A stretch of 64,000 nt of DNA from Combretum micranthum (taxonomy: Eukaryota; Streptophyta; Magnoliopsida; Myrtales; Combretaceae), in contig JAMXBD010000171.1 of the NCBI GenBank assembly GCA_024138025.1, forward strand, positions 1,240,001 through 1,304,000, in the 5' to 3' direction. Both the position numbers and the translations under genes were made by a program. How positions within the stretch are numbered: position 1 is the first letter of the stretch; every line of letters starts with the position of its first letter. Of the stretch, positions 59,861 to 64,000 are shown piece by piece. The notes beneath the pieces are model-generated. The model was not told the origin of the DNA. It saw only the letters and a program-made list of their open reading frames with translations, and ran no database searches.

Positions 59861-62385
59861 CTATTGAATTTTCTTTTCCTTGTTTGCAGGAAGTGGGATC
59901 TTCTTCAATATGTTATCATCAATCTTCCTGCATTGTGTCTGTATAACTTTATGAGTGACAGAGAGCTTATCATCTATGTGATCTTGGTACTTGTCATATA
60001 GGAAAGGAACAGAAAGAGCAAGAAGGACCCCTGATAGAAATAAATAAATACATAAACAATAATATATTAGAACATTTGCAATATCACAGCCTAGATGAAA
60101 GGTTTGGGATAGTAATGAAAGAGGTCTCACCAATATACAACAAGGAAAGGAAGTTAAAGAGACTGCCGATATATGATACTACCAACAAGCAGCAGTGACC
60201 TGAAGACCGAAGACAATTTAAATTAGCATATTCTAAACTTCCGTATTCATTAATGTTACAATTTACAATGAACACTCCACAAATAGGTATTTCGGAGATT
60301 GCCAGTGTGACCTGAAGAAAAAGTTTCAAGTTGCGACCAATGGTAATATCATGTGCGACAGACAATGCATAATTGATCCATTCTAGTAGCATGTTGGAGA
60401 CAATTGCTACAGATTCCTCATAACCTCCAGATCAGGAAGGGGAGGCAGTGGCCTGAAAACATTTACTCTTGTCAGCTCATCCAACTCAAGTGAAAATACA
60501 AAGTTTTTAGGTAGGACAGATAAAATTCACTATAAACAGAAAATGTAAAGGAAATTACACCAGTCGATTCATGAAACATTGATTGCAAATGCTGGCGACA
60601 AAACAAAAAAAAAAAAAAATAATAAAATAAAAGAATAAAATAATCCATAGCCACTGGAATCAGATTGATATTTTCTCTAATAGCTAGTTAATGCGTAAAA
60701 GAGTACTCAGGAACATTTATGAGCAGAATAATTGCATGACCACCAAATATAGGCGCCCACACCATGGATCACTGTGTTAGGTATTCCATAACATGTTGGT
60801 CTTACTGATGGGGGGAAAAAAAAAAAAAGGTTTCTACAGCATCCATCTTCCCTAACAGTGGAGACCATCCACTTATCAATTGCTCTTGTTCATGATTACG
60901 AAATATGTAAAGCAATTAAGGTAACAATTTACTGTCTCAACTGTGGCAAACATGGAGCCTAGTCCCAGCCACCCAAAAGTTTGTGATTCCACTAGAATAT
61001 TCCTTCAGATATTTTAAGTTTTCCAATAAAAGATACAAATTAACTCTATATATTCATCCTCCTTTCCTCATAATTGAAGCTGGTGCATCTTCCAACAAAA
61101 TTATGTTCCCACAACTAAATATAAACATGGACATAATTTCCTTGTCCCCAAATGGAGTTCCTATTCATATCCAACCAATCACATGCACTTATGTATAAGG
61201 AAAATGCAGTGGGCCTTGCTTACATCTATCCATACAAATGGCAACATATGAAGAGAAAGACACATTATCTAAACATTCCTATTGACAACAGTGTATTAAA
61301 AGATCATAATTCAACCATGTCCAATGCACCTATTATCTTTCCTAAGTTTGTTTACATGCTATTCAATGAATCACTAAAATGGATCTTGAAGAACGACGCG
61401 TCATAAGTTGCTATTAAAGTGGAAGAATCCAGCATACATAAAACCCCACAACAAGATTATATATTCTCTACATCTGAATCAAATCTCATATCAAATTTCT
61501 ATTAGAACATAACACAATAGTGATAAGTAATGAAAGCCAACCAAGTCCTTCATCTTAATGCCATTAATCTTTGCTAGTATTAAAGAAGTCAGATGACTTA
61601 AATGGAAGTAACAACCTGCTAATTTTATCAGCATACCTTAATGTAACTAGACTTAATCAACTATTTTTCATTTTGAACAATGCAAATTAGAGCCTTGAAG
61701 AGGAGGGAATAGAACCTGTCTATCTGATTGGAAGACCAATGTTTATGACACTATGTTACAACTAAGCTACAACGGCTTTGGCACTTAAAACTTATTCAAA
61801 TAGTAAGTTTAGAAGTTAAAACGATCATACTACACCAAAAAAGTCCACTAAAATTTGATCACTAACTCCACACACCGCCCCCCACCCCACCCGCCACCCC
61901 ACCAACCCCAACCAAAAGAATTACAGCTTTTGCCCCAGCATATGCTCGGTGATGACATTTGATACACACATCCTGACACAGTGATCCATTTGCATAAACG
62001 ATTAAAACTACAATTTCGATAACAATTAAGTGATCAGTGGAAAAATCACAAACCGGTTCAGAACCAAGCGGATTTGGCCCAAAGGAAGAGGATTACGACG
62101 AGGAGGAAAAGAACATTGGCGACGTGACAGTATATTATAACCGGCTCTTTCGAACAGCAACCACAACGACGTCGCGGAGACTAATACTGCGATGCTTCTC
62201 AACGGTCTCTTCCATAATAGCACATTCGAAACTAATCAAGATTCAGATCAAACCTAAGCATATACTTAAAGTTTTTGAATTGAAAGTAATGCAATATCAT
62301 TTCAGAAAGAGAGAGACAGAGTACCAAAACCGCCGCCAAGAGCTTGGTGCACGGACTTGCGACGTGGTGGATCGGATTCTCCCAT
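59861..62385 (-). CDS. Reticulon-like protein (RTNLB family), reading frame broken by four indels
   Basis: Five exons (minus): 62385-62325, 62231-62054, 60452-60312, 60199-60131 and 60030-59861. All are bounded by GT-AG. Together they spell a reticulon-homology protein of about 207 residues: a start [12 protein letters not shown], then LLWKRPLRS, a first hydrophobic hairpin, [11 protein letters not shown] at the exon 2/3 junction, [15 protein letters not shown], a second hydrophobic hairpin (SYIGSLFNF), [19 protein letters not shown], and a C-terminal KKIPLP...KEKK ER-type tail. Plant reticulons shape tubular ER by inserting two membrane hairpins. The frame is lost at about 62124 (two bases short or one extra), 62060, 60421 and 60182 (each one base short). 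Codons between lesions are otherwise conserved, so assembly errors or a very young pseudogene are both possible. Confidence 0.85.
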
Positions 62386-62724
62386 GCGTAATTGGAATTG
62401 TTAGGGTTTGTTGATCAATGGAAATGGCAGAGATCGTGAAATTCAGAAAAAGAGAGATTTTCAAATTTTGTTGCTACCCTTTGTTTGGAAGGTGGAAAGC
62501 AAAGGAAACGGAAACGGAAAGCAATACAAGGAAATAGAAGAAAGTGTCTGGTGACTCAACTTTCAACTTGGATTGAAAGGCGAAAGGAATAAAAAGGTGA
62601 AAATATTTACGACTTTGAGAGTTTTAGTTTTTAATTTTTTTCCCAGAAAATAAATTAAAAATAGATAGAACTGTGCTATAATTATTATGACTGGAAAAAA
62701 AAAAGGAATATAATTATAACGATA
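62386..62724 (-). promoter_or_regulatory. Upstream region of the reticulon gene
   Basis: This region directly precedes the minus-strand start codon. It contains GGAAACGGAAACGGAAAGC-type purine repeats (about 62505-62522) and a GGTGAAAATATTTACG block. No clear TATA element at a usual distance was seen. Confidence 0.3.
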
Positions 62725-62962
62725 TCTATTAAAATAAATGGAGTACTTTTATTCAATATCAACTCTATTTCCTTCCATATCCATTTGTTAAGATAAAGAA
62801 ACTAATTAAAATAAAGAAAATTTTTATTGCATTTCCTAGGTCTATTAATATTAAAATAAGTGGAGTATCTTTATTCAATATCAGCTCTATCGCCTTCCAC
62901 ATCCCTTTGTTAAGATAAAGAAACCGATTAAAATAAAGAAAACTTTTATTGCATTTCCTTGG
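62725..62962. repeat. Tandem duplication, two units of about 120 bp
   Basis: Unit 1 (62725-62840) and unit 2 (62841-62962) share TCTATTAA, AAAATAAATGGAGTA/AAAATAAGTGGAGTA, TTTATTCAATATCA, CTTTGTTAAGATAAAGAAAC and TTTTTATTGCATTTCC/CTTTTATTGCATTTCC. They differ at scattered bases, so the duplication is not recent. Confidence 0.8.
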
Positions 62963-63290
62963 TCTATTAAATTAGAAAAGCAGGTTGAATGGTGAATATT
63001 ACATTTTATAGTTGAACTTTTACCATCTTTGTAATTAATTGAAGTTAACAAGTGTTATTGTACTATTTGTAAACTTTTTAAGAATTTCTACTATCTTATG
63101 AATGGACCATCCAATTAATAATTTTACTATTAACATAGTAAATAATATATTAAGTATTCTAATAGTGTAATTATAATTGGATATAAACATGAATGGCTAA
63201 ATAATCAATAGGATCGAACCTCTTAAAAAATATGACTAAACCAATCTTTCAAATTTTTAAGATATTTTGTGATACCTTACTAATTCTATT

Positions 63291-63533
63291 TATGTGGTTA
63301 ATTGTGAAAATATGTAAAATTTATGTAGTTAATAACAAAAAATAATAAAATTTAAATATCAAATGTCAATTGCAATAATGGACAAAGCTTACTTCATTTT
63401 CACTCTTTTTTTTATGTGGTTAATTGTGAAAATATATAAAATTTATGTAGTTCATGATTACAAAAATAACAAAATTTAAATATCAAATGTTAATTGCAGT
63501 AATAAACAAAGTTTATTTCATTTTCACTCTTTT
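63291..63533. repeat. Second tandem duplication, two units of about 122 bp
   Basis: Unit 1 (63291-63412) and unit 2 (63413 to about 63533) both read TATGTGGTTAATTGTGAAAA, then AAATTTATGTAGTT, AAATTTAAATATCAAATGT and TTCATTTTCACTCTTTTTTT. They differ by a few substitutions and one small indel. Confidence 0.8.
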
Positions 63534-64000
63534 TTTCCCCCTCTTTTTTAACTATTGATGATTATTTATCCATTAGACCTCCAAATTAAGTACAATTTAT
63601 CAAGCTGCTCCTTTGGAGGCGAAAATAAATTTGCATATCTTGCCTCAGTATGTTCTCCCTCCCACTTTCAACACATGGAAGATTACAAGGAACAAGAGTT
63701 TGTAAGAACATCTTACTCCTAGACAAGAGTTTCTCCATTTAAAGAAACTTCTTTTTCAACACTTTACCTCTTTAGCTTCAGGACAATTCATTCTGTTTTT
63801 TATTTTTTTCCTTTTTTTAAGGTGATTATAATCAGAGATAGGGGATGGTGGATCTAAACCTAATCTATCCCACTAAACTTACTCCATCCCAATAGGAGTT
63901 CAATTATTTAAGTCATTAGCAAGGCGACCCTATTCTCCTGTGTCCTTTTCTTTTTTTTTTTTTTTTTTAATTGCTAGTGTTATATTCTCTACTTTCTAGT
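63534..64000. other. Window end, no gene recognised
   Basis: AT-rich DNA with a poly(T) run at about 63951-63969. No exon or transposon end was recognised. Confidence 0.35.

Noticed and set aside
62037..62414. A plus-strand gene of 125 codons
   Set aside because: It is the opposite strand of reticulon exons 1 and 2, whose splice sites and protein similarity are clear.

Overview
This is a nuclear plant genome window, most likely from a eudicot. It is AT-rich and its genes are split by GT-AG introns. It contains a chloroplast inner-envelope protein gene (TIC21) and a plant-type reticulon, and most of the rest is transposable elements. I cannot name the species.

Three protein-coding genes can be supported. 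(1) 16873-19511, minus strand: a secreted-type cyclase/kynurenine-formamidase-like protein of 281 residues in six exons, fully intact. (2) 51943-56417, plus strand: TIC21 in four exons, whose last exon carries a one-base frameshift that replaces the conserved C-terminus. (3) 59861-62385, minus strand: a reticulon-like protein in five exons, with clean splice sites but four small indels that break the reading frame. Genes 2 and 3 converge and share a 3.4-kb intergenic stretch. Nothing suggests the three genes act in one pathway. Gene 1 is predicted to be secretory or apoplastic, gene 2 is in the plastid envelope and gene 3 is in the ER membrane.

The rest is mobile DNA, much of it with recognisable ends. 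From left to right: a small foldback MITE (3471-3688); an Athila-like solo LTR (4787-6150); a badly decayed Tat-lineage Ty3-gypsy relic (about 7.1-16.1 kb) that was invaded by a 1.5-kb solo LTR (13636-15146, perfect 5-bp target duplication) and lies against a mosaic plastid insertion (rps19 plus trnS-UGA, about 15184-15607); a hAT-type MITE (20956-21387); a non-autonomous CACTA element (23644-25639) that contains a 5S-rRNA-like internal promoter region; a 14.6-kb Tat/Ogre-like retrotransposon (27159-41769) with both LTRs, target duplication CCTAA, primer-binding site, polypurine tract, 3' tandem repeats, an extra ORF before gag and no visible reverse-transcriptase core, itself invaded by a hAT MITE (37683-38241); another hAT MITE (42495-43301); a field of repeats of about 200 bp (48.2-50.1 kb); and a TRIM-like mini-retrotransposon (50255-51593).

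The observations most worth following are the RT-less Tat element with its extra ORF present in two independent copies, the 5S-derived sequence inside a CACTA element, the mosaic plastid insertion, the intronic hairpin in TIC21, and the set of small deletions in two adjacent genes, which may be assembly errors. No previously undescribed functional system can be demonstrated from the sequence alone.
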